Counted from the stretch's first letter, positions 42,441 to 51,540 are shown. The stretch: 64,000 nucleotides of DNA from Streptomyces tauricus (GCF_014650955.1 NZ_BMVY01000003.1:310001-374000), one strand, 5' to 3'. The notes: a model not told the origin generated them from the letters alone. Numbers and translations: made by a program.

Positions 42441-43577
42441 GTGCGCACCGTGAAGCCGACGACCGCAGCCCTGACCACCGCCCTCACCATGGCCGTAGCC
42501 GGCGCGGCCGGTATCGCCGCCGGCCGCTTCGCCAGCGACGCCGCGCTGAAGGCGGCGCCAGGCCGGCCGCTGCCCACCGAACCCCGTCTGACCGTGCACG
42601 CCACGGCCGCGGGCCAGATCGCCCTGACCCGCGCCCTCGCCTCCCGGCGCCCTGGCGTGTACGGCCTCGCCGGCCACGGCAGCCACGCCGTCGTCGGACC
42701 GCTCCTGGCCGGGGCCGCGCACACCGCCGACACGGTGGTACGCCGCCTGGAACGCGTCACCCACGGCACGCTGGAACCCGGCGACAAGGTGTGGTTCACG
42801 CCCGGGCTGCACCTCGGCGACCCCGGTTCCGCCCTGGGTCTTGCCTTCACCGACGTGGACATCCCCGGCGAACTGGGCACCCTGCCCGCCTGGTTCGTAC
42901 CCGCCGCCCGTGACACCTGGGTGATCACCGTGCACGGCCTCGGCACCACCCGCGAACACCCCATGAACTTCATGGAGTTCCTGCACAGCAACCAGTTCCC
43001 CGTCCTCGGCCTCGCCTACCGCGGGGACGCGGGCGCGCCCCGGCCCCCGGACGGCCTGAACCACCTCGGCGAGACCGAGTGGCGCGATCTGGACGCCGCC
43101 ATCCGCTTCGCCGTGCGCCACGGCGCCGAACGGATCGTCCTGCACGGCTGGTCGACCGGCGCCACCATGGCCCTGCGCGCCGCCGAGCACTCCGCGCTGC
43201 GCGAGCGGATCTGCGGGCTCGTCCTGGACTCGCCGGTCCTCAGCTGGGAGACCACACTGCGCGCCCTCGCCACGGCCCGCCGCACCCCCGGCGCCCTGCT
43301 GCCGCTGGCGGTCCGCGCCGCCCAGGGGCGCACGGGCCTGGGCGGCGACCGCGTCGGGAGCGCCACCGACCCGGTACGGCTCAAGGTGCCCACCCTCGTG
43401 CTGCACGGCCCCGACGACACCGTCGCCCCCTGGGGACTCTCGCGCCGCCTCGCGGACCGCCGCCCCGACCTCGTCACCCTGCACACGGTCCACGACGCCC
43501 CGCACGGCGCCATGTGGAACGCCGACCCGGCCGGTTACGAAGAGGCCCTCCGCCGCTTTCTCACCCCACTGATGTAG
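42441..43577 (+). CDS. Alpha/beta hydrolase with N-terminal hydrophobic anchor
   Basis: 378 aa from a GTG at 42441 with AGGAG 9 bases upstream. The N-terminus (TTALTMAVAGAAGIAAGRF) is a signal peptide or membrane anchor, then about 100 residues lead to a serine hydrolase domain: oxyanion region VHGLGTTREHPMNF, nucleophile elbow GWSTGATMAL, Asp in LHGPDDTVAPW and a His in VHDAPHGAMWN. The MNFMEFLHSNQFPVLGLAYRGD stretch is usual in actinobacterial membrane-linked hydrolases of unknown substrate. Confidence 0.87.
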   Translation: MRTVKPTTAALTTALTMAVAGAAGIAAGRFASDAALKAAPGRPLPTEPRLTVHATAAGQIALTRALASRRPGVYGLAGHGSHAVVGPLLAGAAHTADTVVRRLERVTHGTLEPGDKVWFTPGLHLGDPGSALGLAFTDVDIPGELGTLPAWFVPAARDTWVITVHGLGTTREHPMNFMEFLHSNQFPVLGLAYRGDAGAPRPPDGLNHLGETEWRDLDAAIRFAVRHGAERIVLHGWSTGATMALRAAEHSALRERICGLVLDSPVLSWETTLRALATARRTPGALLPLAVRAAQGRTGLGGDRVGSATDPVRLKVPTLVLHGPDDTVAPWGLSRRLADRRPDLVTLHTVHDAPHGAMWNADPAGYEEALRRFLTPLM

Positions 43578-43733
43578 CCACCTCCCGGCCCCGGCCGCGA
43601 AGCTTCCGTTTAACCGTGTACCAGTGGCCGAAAACCCTCGCAGCCCCTGCTGGGCCCGGCACACGGACCGCCTCTGTGGGCTCCTGTGGCATTCCGTTTG
43701 GGTTTTCGGACCGTCAACCGGAAGACTGCCCCC

Positions 43734-45248
43734 GTGACGTCCCGTATCCCGCGCGACTCCAGGCTCCGACTCGTCCGCCCGCGAACCCTGGCCGCCGCCC
43801 CCCGAGCGATGACCCAGAGGCCCGCCCGCCGACCTGCCCCCCGCCCACCGGAGGGCACACCGGCACCGGCGGAACTCGCCCGTATGGCGCGCGCCGTACT
43901 CGCCGGCGCGGCCCGGGTCGCCCGCTGGGCCGACGCCACCCTGAGCCCCGGCCCCGGCCCCCGCCCCCGCCGGGACCGTGACGGCTCGGCCTCGGACAGC
44001 GGTCCCGCGGCGAAGGGCGGCTCCGGAGGGAAGGACGGCTCCGGCGGGAAAGGCACACTCTCCGACGCGATCGCGCAACAAGCCGCGACAAGTCTGTCCC
44101 TGACCCCGGATCAGGTTCGGGCCGACTGGGACATCGCACGTCTCGCCGGCCTCATCGAGGTGCACGGCGACACCGCGCGCCCCGGCTGGCGCCTGCGCGC
44201 CTGGAACCGTGACGACAGCGCCGTACTGCGCGGCTGGGTCGCCTTCTTCGACGCCTGGTCGATCGCCCACCCCGGCCCCGACGGGCGTGAGCCCTCCACC
44301 GTCGCCGAGGTCGTCTCGGCGATGCCCCAGGTTCTCTCCTTCCTCCAGCTGTCCGCGGGGCCCGTCCCTGTCCCGCAGCTCCTCGACCTGCTGGAGCAGC
44401 GCGTCACCGAACTGCGCACCGAGCGCTGCGAGATCCCCTACGGCCCGCAGCCCGAGCCCGCGGAGCTCACGGAGCCGGTGGAGCCCGCGGAGTCCGCCGA
44501 GGAGAAGGCGGAGAGCCCGGCCGAGGACACCGCGCTCGCACCCCTTCTCGACTGGGCGCTGCACGCCCTCGCCGCCGTGGGCGCCCTCACCTGCGCCGAC
44601 GGCCATGCCACGCTCACCCCGCTCGGCAGCTGGGCCGTGTGGGTCAAGCTGGAGCAGATCTGCGTGGCCGCGCAGAGCCCCGCCGGGAACATCGAGCAGG
44701 GCGCCGAGGACATGCTCCGCGGCTGCGCCCAGCTCAGACCCAACGCGGCCCGCGCCGAGTACCGCGCCTGGCTTGCCGCCCGTCCCGTCGGCAGCGCCGT
44801 CACCGAACTCCTCGCCGCCGCCCGCGGTGAGGACGCCCTGTCGCGCGGGCTGGCCTTCGAGGCCCTGCGCGTGGTCGGCGCCCCCGCCGAGCCGGAGATC
44901 CGCGCGGTGGCGGACGAGACCCCCTTGCGCCCGTACGCCCTGCTGTGGCTCGCGGAGCACGACGGACACGACCCCGAGGACGCCCACCTGGTGCTCACCC
45001 GCGAGGAGGCCACCTGGCTGTGGGTCGACACCGCCGCGGCCGTCGCCGACCACGGTGAGGCCCCGCTTCTCGTGCGGCACCTGGAGTCCGCGGTGCAGCC
45101 GACCGTCCCCGCGCTCCTCGACGAGGTGCGCGCGGTCGGCCACCCCCGCACCGTGCAGGTCCTGGTGGCGCTCGCCGCCGCCCACCCCGACCCGGCCCTC
45201 GCCAAGGCCGTGCGCCGCGCCGCCTTCCAGGTCCACCGGGGCGGCTGA
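43734..45248 (+). CDS. Large helical protein of unknown function
   Basis: 504 aa if begun at the GTG at 43734, which has GGAAGA 10 bases upstream; GTG 43686 and ATG 43809 are alternatives. The first 110 residues are Arg/Pro/Ala-rich and disordered with a Gly/Lys/Ser stretch (SGGKDGSGGKG). The rest is mainly alpha-helical and cytoplasmic: a winged-helix-like part (TLSDAIAQQAATSLSLTPDQVRADWDIARLAGLIEVHGD), an acidic Glu/Pro linker (about 245-270) and a C-terminal HEAT-like stretch. I do not recognise a named family. It is followed by a convergent VOC gene. Confidence 0.75.
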   Translation: MTSRIPRDSRLRLVRPRTLAAAPRAMTQRPARRPAPRPPEGTPAPAELARMARAVLAGAARVARWADATLSPGPGPRPRRDRDGSASDSGPAAKGGSGGKDGSGGKGTLSDAIAQQAATSLSLTPDQVRADWDIARLAGLIEVHGDTARPGWRLRAWNRDDSAVLRGWVAFFDAWSIAHPGPDGREPSTVAEVVSAMPQVLSFLQLSAGPVPVPQLLDLLEQRVTELRTERCEIPYGPQPEPAELTEPVEPAESAEEKAESPAEDTALAPLLDWALHALAAVGALTCADGHATLTPLGSWAVWVKLEQICVAAQSPAGNIEQGAEDMLRGCAQLRPNAARAEYRAWLAARPVGSAVTELLAAARGEDALSRGLAFEALRVVGAPAEPEIRAVADETPLRPYALLWLAEHDGHDPEDAHLVLTREEATWLWVDTAAAVADHGEAPLLVRHLESAVQPTVPALLDEVRAVGHPRTVQVLVALAAAHPDPALAKAVRRAAFQVHRGG

Positions 45249-45275
45249 GGGCCGCCCCACGGCCCGGAGGCGGGG

Positions 45276-45689
45276 TCAGACCCGGGTCTCCGGGGCGTAC
45301 GTGCCGAAGCTCCAGATGTTGCCCTCGATGTCCCGGGCCATGTAGTCCCGCGAGCCGTAGTCCTGGTCCGTCGGGGGCATCAGGATCTCCGCCCCGTGGT
45401 CGACGGCCCGCTGGTGGTGTGCGTCGACGTCGTCCACGACGACGTACACCCCGGTGGGGCCCGCGCTCTTCATGGCCTCGTCGAAGCGGCTGCCCGTGCC
45501 CTTGGAGCCCAGCATCACCGCGCCGTTGCCCTGCACCAGCTCGGCGTGCACCACCTTGCCCTCCTCGTCCTCGTACACCGACGCCTCGGTGAAGCCGAAG
45601 GCCTCCGCGAGCTGCCTGATCGCGGACTTCGCGTCCGCGTACAGCAGCGTCGGGTAGATGCTCGGGCGTCCGCTGTCCGTGCCTGCCAT
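45276..45689 (-). CDS. VOC-family protein (glyoxalase/bleomycin-resistance fold)
   Basis: 137 aa from the ATG at 45689 with AAGGAG 10 bases upstream. The paired beta-alpha-beta modules are visible: SIYPTLLYADAKSAIRQLAEAFGF at the start, VHAELVQGNGAVMLGS, then GVYVVVDDVDAHHQRAVDHGAEIL and the ending ARDIEGNIWSFGTY. This matches the PhnB-like/antibiotic-resistance-like VOC group. Function may be isomerisation, antibiotic sequestration or none known. The upstream 159 bp hold short imperfect repeats of ATGCCCGTG. Confidence 0.9.
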   Translation of the reverse strand: MAGTDSGRPSIYPTLLYADAKSAIRQLAEAFGFTEASVYEDEEGKVVHAELVQGNGAVMLGSKGTGSRFDEAMKSAGPTGVYVVVDDVDAHHQRAVDHGAEILMPPTDQDYGSRDYMARDIEGNIWSFGTYAPETRV

Positions 45690-45848
45690 GCCGATCACTC
45701 CTTCCGGTCCCCGCTGTCCCGCCCGCCTTGGGGGACATCGCCTGAATGTGACCTGCCACACAGTCTGGCACCCGGCACTGACAACGCCCCACGAATGCCC
45801 GTGCATGCCCGCGAACGCTCGCGCATGCCCGTGAACGCCCCCGCCCGC

Positions 45849-46739
45849 TCAGCGGAAGGTGTCGCAGCGGGCCATGTCCCCGGTGCGATAGCCCTGGTGG
45901 AACCACTGCTGCCGCTGCGCGGCCGACCCGTGCGTCCAGGACTCCGGTGTCACCCGGCCCTGGAACCGCTCCTGGATCCGGTCGTCGCCCACGGCCGCCG
46001 CCGCGTCCATCCCGTCGCGGATGTCGGCCTCCGTGAGGCTGGTGATCAGCGGCCGGCCCGTCGACTCGTCCTTCGTGGTCGTCGCGTGGTGCGCCCACAC
46101 GCCCGCGTAGCAGTCGGCCTGCAGCTCGACCCGCACCGCGTTGCTGTCCGCGCCGGTCCGGCCGTCCTGGGAACGGTCCAGGGTCCCCGTCAGGTCCTGC
46201 ACGTGGTGCCCGTACTCGTGCGCCACCACGTACGCCTGCGCGAACGGTCCGCCGCTGGAGCCGAACGTGGTCCGCAGCTCGTCGAAGAAGCCCAGGTCCA
46301 GATAGACCTTCCGGTCACCCGGGCAGTAGAAGGGCCCGACCGCCGAGGTCGCCGTCCCGCACGCGGTGCCGACCCGCTCGCTGAAGAAGACGGTCGGCGA
46401 CCGTGTGTACGTACCGCCGCGCCGCTCGAACTCCTGCGCCCAGTAGTCCTGGACGCTGTTGACCACCGCCACGATGCGGCAGTCGTCCTTGGTGTTGGCG
46501 TCCCGTCCGGTGCGGCAGGTCTGCTGGACCTGGGCCAGGGACGAGGCGCTCGCCCCGGGTTCCTCGTCCCCGGAGGAGAGGCCCAGCTGGTCGGGCCCGA
46601 CACCGAAGAAGAGACCCAGCAGGAGGGCGATCAGGCCGGCGACGCCACCGCCCACCGTGGCCCTGCCGCCGGGGATCCGACTGCCGCGCACATCCTGCAC
46701 CTCGGAGGTGTCCAGGCCGGCGTCGTCGTCGAACTGCAT
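45849..46739 (-). CDS. Neutral zinc metallopeptidase (YpfJ/KPN_02809 type)
   Basis: 296 aa from the ATG at 46739 with GGAG upstream. A cytoplasmic head of 25 residues precedes one membrane helix (about 28-48), and the catalytic domain faces outward. The zinc motif is [12 protein letters not shown], followed by the downstream [44 protein letters not shown] is a hallmark of this family. Role unknown; relatives are single-pass membrane proteases found in most streptomycetes. Transcribed leftward, away from the ABC-F gene. Confidence 0.93.
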   Translation of the reverse strand: MQFDDDAGLDTSEVQDVRGSRIPGGRATVGGGVAGLIALLLGLFFGVGPDQLGLSSGDEEPGASASSLAQVQQTCRTGRDANTKDDCRIVAVVNSVQDYWAQEFERRGGTYTRSPTVFFSERVGTACGTATSAVGPFYCPGDRKVYLDLGFFDELRTTFGSSGGPFAQAYVVAHEYGHHVQDLTGTLDRSQDGRTGADSNAVRVELQADCYAGVWAHHATTTKDESTGRPLITSLTEADIRDGMDAAAAVGDDRIQERFQGRVTPESWTHGSAAQRQQWFHQGYRTGDMARCDTFR

Positions 46740-46973
46740 GGGCGCTCCACCCTCTGCGGACGTCCCCCTGGCGCCATCCTCGCCCGTCCCCCGGAGCACG
46801 GCGCCGGGCGGCGGGCCGAACGGGGGAGGAACGGGGGAGGGGCGGGAGGCGGACGGGGGACGAACGAGGCGCCCCACGACGGGCCGGGCGGGTCACGACA
46901 GGGCCCGCCACGGGGCAATGAGCGTCACACCCCCGAACACCCGCACACAGAAAAAGTGGTTGCATCGCCCCGT

Positions 46974-47009
46974 TAGACTTGGCCCATGGCCATTCTCCTC
47001 GTGCATTAG
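46974..47009 (+). promoter_or_regulatory. Leader ORF MAILLVH with -10-like element, upstream of ABC-F
   Basis: TAGACT at 46974-46979 is a good -10 element ending six bases before an ATG at 46986. That ATG opens a seven-codon ORF (MAILLVH, stop TAG at 47009), so the transcript could be leaderless and start at this ATG. The ABC-F gene starts 59 bp after the stop. Short leader ORFs upstream of ABC-F genes commonly mediate attenuation that senses ribosome-targeting antibiotics, so this is a candidate regulator. No clear -35 was found. Confidence 0.5.
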
Positions 47010-47067
47010 ACGGCGTGAACGCCCTCAGCCGCCCGCCCCGTCATCAACCCTGCCCAGGAGTCTGTCC

Positions 47068-48666
47068 GTGATTTCCGCTTCCGGTATCGAACTGCGTGCC
47101 GGCGCCCGCATGCTCATCGAGTCCGCCACCTTCCGCATCACCAAGGGCGACCGCATCGGCCTGGTCGGCCGCAACGGCGCGGGCAAGACCACGCTCACCA
47201 AGGTCCTCGCAGGTGAGGGCACCCCCGCCGCGGGCACCGTCGCCCGCTCCGGCGAGGTCGGCTACCTCCCGCAGGACCCGCGCACCGGCGACCTCGACAT
47301 GCTGGCCGGCGACCGCATCCTGTCCGCGCGCGGCCTGGACACCCTGATCCGCAAGATGCGCGAGAACGAACAGCGCATCGCGAACGGCTCGGGCGCCACC
47401 CGCGAGAAGGCGATGCGGCAGTACGAGCGCCAGGAGACGGAGTTCCTCACCAAGGGCGGGTACGCCGCCGAGGCCGAGGCCGCCACCATCGCCGCCGCGC
47501 TCAACCTCCCCGACCGGGTGCTCGGCCAGCCCCTCCATACGCTCTCCGGCGGTCAGCGCCGCCGTATCGAGCTGGCCCGCATCCTCTTCTCGGACGCGGA
47601 CACCCTGCTCCTCGACGAGCCCACGAACCACCTCGACGCCGACTCCATCGTCTGGCTGCGCGACTACCTGAAGACGTACCGCGGCGGCTTCATCGTGATC
47701 TCCCACGACGTCGACCTGGTCGAGACGGTCGTCAACAAGGTGTTCTACCTGGACGCCAACCGCGCCCAGATCGACGTCTACAACATGGGCTGGAAGCTGT
47801 ACCAGCAGCAGCGCGAGGCCGACGAGAAGCGCCGCAAGCGCGAGCGGCAGAACGCCGAGAAGAAGGCCACCGCCCTGCACTCGCAGGCCGACAAGATGCG
47901 CGCCAAGGCCACCAAGACCGTCGCCGCGCAGAACATGGCCAAGCGCGCCGACAAGCTCCTCGCCGGCCTGGAGGCCGAGCGGAAGTCCGACAAGGTCGCC
48001 AAGCTGCGCTTCCCCGACCCGTCGCCCTGCGGCAAGACCCCGCTGATGGCGGAGGGCTTGTCCAAGTCGTACGGCTCGCTGGAGATCTTCACCGACGTCG
48101 ACCTGGCCATCGACAAGGGCTCCCGTGTCGTCATCCTCGGCCTGAACGGCGCGGGCAAGACGACCCTGCTCCGCCTCCTCGGCGGCGCGGAGAAGCCCGA
48201 CACGGGGCAGATCATCGAGGGCCACGGCCTCAAGCTCGGCTACTACGCGCAGGAGCACGAGACCCTCGACCCGAACCGGACGGTCCTGGAGAACATGCGC
48301 TCCGCCGCCCCGGACCTCGACCTCGTCCAGGTCCGCAAGACGCTCGGCTCGTTCCTGTTCTCCGGCGACGACGTCGACAAGCCGGCCTCCGTCCTGTCCG
48401 GCGGGGAGAAGACCCGTCTCGCGCTCGCCACCCTCGTGGTCTCGTCCGCGAACGTCCTGCTCCTCGACGAACCGACGAACAACCTCGACCCGGCCAGCCG
48501 CGAGGAGATCCTCGGCGCGCTGCGCACCTACAAGGGCGCCGTCGTCCTCGTCACCCACGACGAGGGAGCCGTCCAGGCGCTCCAGCCGGAGCGGATCATC
48601 CTGCTGCCCGACGGCGTCGAGGACCTGTGGGGCGCCGACTACGCGGACCTGGTGGCGCTCGCCTGA
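47068..48666 (+). CDS. ABC-F family ATPase
   Basis: 532 aa; GTG at 47068 with CAGGAG 7 bases upstream. Two ABC domains on one chain without membrane segments: Walker A GRNGAGKTT and GLNGAGKTT, signatures LSGGQRRRIELAR and LSGGEKTRLALA, Walker B TLLLDEPTNHLD and VLLLDEPTNNLD. The linker between them (about residues 240-320) is a charged helical hairpin rich in Lys/Arg/Glu, the part that in ABC-F proteins reaches the ribosomal tRNA sites. They rescue stalled ribosomes or protect them from antibiotics. Which of these applies here is unknown. Confidence 0.94.
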   Translation: MISASGIELRAGARMLIESATFRITKGDRIGLVGRNGAGKTTLTKVLAGEGTPAAGTVARSGEVGYLPQDPRTGDLDMLAGDRILSARGLDTLIRKMRENEQRIANGSGATREKAMRQYERQETEFLTKGGYAAEAEAATIAAALNLPDRVLGQPLHTLSGGQRRRIELARILFSDADTLLLDEPTNHLDADSIVWLRDYLKTYRGGFIVISHDVDLVETVVNKVFYLDANRAQIDVYNMGWKLYQQQREADEKRRKRERQNAEKKATALHSQADKMRAKATKTVAAQNMAKRADKLLAGLEAERKSDKVAKLRFPDPSPCGKTPLMAEGLSKSYGSLEIFTDVDLAIDKGSRVVILGLNGAGKTTLLRLLGGAEKPDTGQIIEGHGLKLGYYAQEHETLDPNRTVLENMRSAAPDLDLVQVRKTLGSFLFSGDDVDKPASVLSGGEKTRLALATLVVSSANVLLLDEPTNNLDPASREEILGALRTYKGAVVLVTHDEGAVQALQPERIILLPDGVEDLWGADYADLVALA

Positions 48667-48692
48667 CCGGGCCGCGTTGGTTGATCGTTTAA

Positions 48693-48749
48693 CTGATCCA
48701 CTCGCTGATCCACTTCGTATGGATCATTCGGCCGATCCGTGATCCATCA
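48693..48749. repeat. Cluster of GATC-core repeats
   Basis: CTGATCCACT occurs twice with a 12-bp period (48693-48702, 48705-48714), followed by the inverted ATGGATCAT (48719-48727), CCGATCCG and TGATCCATCA (48740-48749). A further TTGATC precedes the group. So about six GATC-centred half-sites lie within 70 bp, in the 365-bp gap between the ABC-F and the small HTH gene. The rest of that gap (48750-49031) shows no gene or hairpin. Confidence 0.6.
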
Positions 48750-49031
48750 TCTGAGTGAGATCTCCTCGTACCGAGGTGTGTCCTACACGCATTTCGCGGC
48801 CGGGCTCTTCGTTCCTGAAGGCCCGGCCGCCGCGCGTCGCTGACCTGGAACTTCGCCGCCGAACTCGTTCGGCGGCGCGGACGGGACGCGGACGGAATGC
48901 GGAATTCCGCTCGTGGTGACGCGCTTGCACAACGCAAGCTCGTCCCATCGACCTTGCCGAATGGGTGGCCAGGACGCTCATGAGGGGTGATCATGAGAAG
49001 TCCAGAGCGCACTTCCGCTGAGGAGGCACGG

Positions 49032-49253
49032 GTGGCCGAGACTCTGAAGAAGGGCAGCCGGGTAACCGGCGCCGCGCGCGACAAGCTCGCGGCAGACCTG
49101 AAGAAGAAGTACGACTCCGGTGCGAGCATCCGGGCACTGGCCGAGGAGACCGGCCGCTCGTATGGGTTCGTGCACCGGATGCTCAGTGAGTCGGGCGTCA
49201 CGCTCCGTGGGCGTGGCGGGGCGACGCGAGGCAAGAAGTCCGCGTCGGCCTGA
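49032..49253 (+). CDS. Small helix-turn-helix DNA-binding protein
   Basis: 73 aa from a GTG at 49032 with AGGAGG 5 bases upstream; an ATG at 48993 with AGGGG ahead would add 13 residues. A basic head (AETLKKGSRVTGAARDKLAADLKKKYD) is followed by a helix-turn-helix (SGASIRALAEETGRSYGFVHRMLSESGVTLRGRG) and a Gly/Lys tail. This protein is widespread in actinobacteria; its role is not established, but a nucleoid-associated or regulatory function fits. A terminator hairpin follows. Confidence 0.88.
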   Translation: MAETLKKGSRVTGAARDKLAADLKKKYDSGASIRALAEETGRSYGFVHRMLSESGVTLRGRGGATRGKKSASA

Positions 49254-49284
49254 CGCCGGACGGCTCCTCGTTCTCCGATGGTGG

Positions 49285-49316
49285 CCACCCGGTCGGTCCC
49301 TGGACCGCCCGGGTGG
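49285..49316 (+). terminator. Compound terminator hairpin after the HTH gene
   Basis: Outer arms CCACCCGG (49285-49292) and CCGGGTGG (49309-49316) enclose inner arms GGTCC (49295-49299) and GGACC (49302-49306), giving 13 base pairs. It starts 32 bp after the HTH stop codon. Confidence 0.75.
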
Positions 49317-49386
49317 TTACTGTGCAGTCACTTAAGGGTGTGCCCGAACGGCACCCCCGCTGACCGCACTCATCGGAGGCGCCCTC

Positions 49387-50178
49387 ATGGCTTCGTTCGA
49401 CTCGCTGCTCGACAAGGACGGCGTACGGCTCACCGTCGACGACGCGATCGCCACGGTGACGCTGACCAACCCGGCCAAGCGCAACGCGCAGAGCCCCGCC
49501 CTGTGGCGGGCGCTGGCCGAGGCCGGTCGGCTGCTGCCGGGCACCGTGCGTGTCGTCGTGCTGCGCGCCGAAGGCAAGTCCTTCTCCGCGGGGCTCGACC
49601 GGCAGGCGTTCACGCCCGAGGGCTTCGACGGCGAGCCGTCCTTCATCGATCTCGCACGCGGTTCCGACGCCGAACTCGACGCGGCCATCGCCGAGTACCA
49701 GGACGGTTTCACCTGGTGGCGGCGGAGCGACATCGTGTCCGTCGCCGCTGTGCAGGGACACGCCATCGGCGCCGGCTTCCAGCTCGCGCTCGCCTGTGAC
49801 CTGCGCGTCGTCGCCGACGACGTGCAGTTCGCCATGCGCGAGACCGGCCTGGGCCTCGTCCCCGACCTCACGGGTACGCATCCGCTCGTGGGGCTCGTCG
49901 GCTACGCCCGTGCGCTGGAGATCTGCGCGACGGGGCGGTTCGTGCAGGCGGAGGAGGCGCAGCGGACCGGCCTCGCGAACATCGCCGTGCCCGTCGACCA
50001 GCTCGACGACACGGTGAGCGAGCTGGCCGCCGCGCTGCTGGCCGCCCCACGGGACGCGCTCGTCGAGACGAAGGCCCTGCTCCAGGGGGCGTCGGATCGT
50101 ACGTACGAGGAGCAGCGGGTTGCCGAGCGGGCGGCTCAGGGGCGGCGCCTGCGGGACCTCGCGGGGCTCTCCGACTGA
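49387..50178 (+). CDS. Enoyl-CoA hydratase/isomerase family protein
   Basis: 263 aa crotonase-fold protein. The CoA and oxyanion-hole segments are LRAEGKSFSAGLDRQAF and AVQGHAIGAGFQLALACDLRVVADD, with a Glu in the position after the second (MRETGLGLVPDLTGTHPLVGLVG). It would hydrate enoyl-CoAs or act as an isomerase in fatty acid or polyketide-precursor metabolism; the substrate is unknown. ATG at 49387 with GGAGG upstream. It ends at a perfect palindromic terminator shared with the convergent gene. Confidence 0.93.
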   Translation: MASFDSLLDKDGVRLTVDDAIATVTLTNPAKRNAQSPALWRALAEAGRLLPGTVRVVVLRAEGKSFSAGLDRQAFTPEGFDGEPSFIDLARGSDAELDAAIAEYQDGFTWWRRSDIVSVAAVQGHAIGAGFQLALACDLRVVADDVQFAMRETGLGLVPDLTGTHPLVGLVGYARALEICATGRFVQAEEAQRTGLANIAVPVDQLDDTVSELAAALLAAPRDALVETKALLQGASDRTYEEQRVAERAAQGRRLRDLAGLSD

Positions 50179-50200
50179 CGCGCCGGCGTCGGTGGACGCT

Positions 50201-50222
50201 GGGCGCGGGGATCCCCGCGCCC
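50201..50222. terminator. Perfect 22-bp palindromic terminator
   Basis: GGGCGCGGGG (50201-50210) and CCCCGCGCCC (50213-50222) pair around AT. It lies between the enoyl-CoA hydratase and the convergent P10-family gene. The arms resemble the core of the dispersed repeat and its inverse fused head to head. Confidence 0.7.
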
Positions 50223-50232
50223 CTTACGGGCC

Positions 50233-50958
50233 CTAGGGGGCCGGAGCCACCGGGGTCACCGCCGTCACCAGTACCGCTGCCGTCGGGTGGTCGGGGAGTG
50301 ACTGCGTGATGTTCGCGCGGACCGCCGTGGCCGTGTCCAGCGTGCGCCCGGTCTCCCTGACCTCGATCTCCACGCGGATGTGCCGACGGGAGAGAGCCGT
50401 GTCGCTGTGGACCTCGGTGATGTGCGCCTTGCCCGTCAAGGCCGTCACGCCCGGGACGGCGAGCGCGGCGGTGGCCACGCGGGACTCGTCCGTGTCGGGG
50501 GAGGGAAGCGGCGCGGCGGAGGGCGCCGGACCGGACTGCGCCGGCTGCGGCGGATCCTCGCCCTCCTCCAGCAGGCCCGTCACCCGCAGGTCCACCTCCG
50601 TGACCGTCAGGCCGAGTGCGTCCGTCGCAGCCGCGGTGAGGGCCGCGCGCAGGCGGGCCGCGGCCGCAGGCAGGGGCTCGGCAGGCGAGGCCGCGAACTC
50701 CGCGTCGATACGCAGCGGACCGGGCGGCAGCGCGCTCGGCGGCGGGGGCACGGCGGGCTCGTACACGCCGTCCGGGTCGGCCAGGCCGAGGCGCAGGGAG
50801 TCCAGGCGTACGCCCGGCACCCGGCCCGCCGCCCGGCGCAACACGGAGGCCGCCGCGGCCTCCGTGATCCACGCCCCGTCACCCGACCCGCCCAACGGCA
50901 GCAATCTGCCCAGGCCCAGTTGTTGCCTTACTGCTTGCGTCCATCGGTCCGCCGTCAT
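50233..50958 (-). CDS. Nucleopolyhedrovirus-P10-named family protein, partner of Asp23 locus
   Basis: 241 aa from the ATG at 50958. It resembles a protein that current annotation places in a family misleadingly named after baculovirus P10. It has a Pro/Ala-rich middle (about 120-150) and two similar alpha-beta segments, GRVPGVRLDSLRLGLADPDGVYEP and TALAVPGVTALTGKAHITEVHSD, the second looking like an Asp23-type beta-strand pattern. It is divergent from the Asp23/AmaP operon with 87 bp between them, as often seen in Streptomyces, so it belongs to that envelope-stress system. Molecular function unknown. Confidence 0.75.
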   Translation of the reverse strand: MTADRWTQAVRQQLGLGRLLPLGGSGDGAWITEAAAASVLRRAAGRVPGVRLDSLRLGLADPDGVYEPAVPPPPSALPPGPLRIDAEFAASPAEPLPAAAARLRAALTAAATDALGLTVTEVDLRVTGLLEEGEDPPQPAQSGPAPSAAPLPSPDTDESRVATAALAVPGVTALTGKAHITEVHSDTALSRRHIRVEIEVRETGRTLDTATAVRANITQSLPDHPTAAVLVTAVTPVAPAP

Positions 50959-51045
50959 TGCCCCAGCCTGCCGTATCCCTGGCGCGCGACTCGGCAACCC
51001 GTCTTAATGTGGGCGAAGAGGCCCACCGAAAGGGGATGTACGGCG

Positions 51046-51540
51046 ATGAGCGACACGACTCAGCGCAATCGGCCGGAGAGCCCGGAGGCCGAACAGCCGG
51101 ACCAGCAGCAGATCAGGAAGAGCGCCGTGACCAAGCGAGGTGGCGGCGATCCGTCGACCCGGGGGCGTACCACCATCGCCGACGGTGTCGTCGAGAAGAT
51201 CGCCGGACTCGCCGCCCGGGACGTCCTCGGCGTGCACGCCATGGGCAGCGGGATCTCGCGGACCTTCGGCGCCGTACGCGACCGGGTACCGGGAGGCGGC
51301 GCGAAGTCCGTCACGCGCGGTGTGAAGGCCGAGGTCGGCGAGGTGCAGACCGCGCTCGACCTGGAGATCGTCGTCGACTACGGCGTGTCGATCGCCGACG
51401 TCGCCCGTGATGTACGGGAGAACGTCATCGCGGCCGTCGAGCGTATGACGGGCCTCGAGGTCGTCGAGGTCAACATCGCGGTCAGCGACGTCAAGCTGCC
51501 GGAGGAAGAGGACGAGGAACCGGAGAACCGACTCCAGTGA
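51046..51540 (+). CDS. Asp23/Gls24 family envelope stress protein
   Basis: 164 aa. A Gln/Arg-rich head of about 45 residues is followed by the Asp23 fold: GRTTIADGVVEKIAGLAARDVLGVHAMG, then EVQTALDLEIVVDYGVSIADVARDVRENVIAAVERMTGLEVVEVNIAVSDVKL and an acidic tail. Asp23 proteins form a layer on the inner membrane face and are held by the AmaP anchor. ATG at 51046 with AAAGGGG upstream. It starts a five-gene operon ending in AmaP. Confidence 0.93.
   Translation: MSDTTQRNRPESPEAEQPDQQQIRKSAVTKRGGGDPSTRGRTTIADGVVEKIAGLAARDVLGVHAMGSGISRTFGAVRDRVPGGGAKSVTRGVKAEVGEVQTALDLEIVVDYGVSIADVARDVRENVIAAVERMTGLEVVEVNIAVSDVKLPEEEDEEPENRLQ

Noticed and set aside
41862..45260. Minus-strand open frame of 1132 codons
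   Set aside because: It lies antisense to three well-supported genes (aldolase, hydrolase and the unknown helical protein) and its translation is a low-complexity Gly/Arg/Glu mix typical of shadow frames in GC-rich DNA.
45781..45848. Short imperfect repeats of ATGCCCGTG before the VOC gene
   Set aside because: Too short and irregular to call a repeat array or operator.
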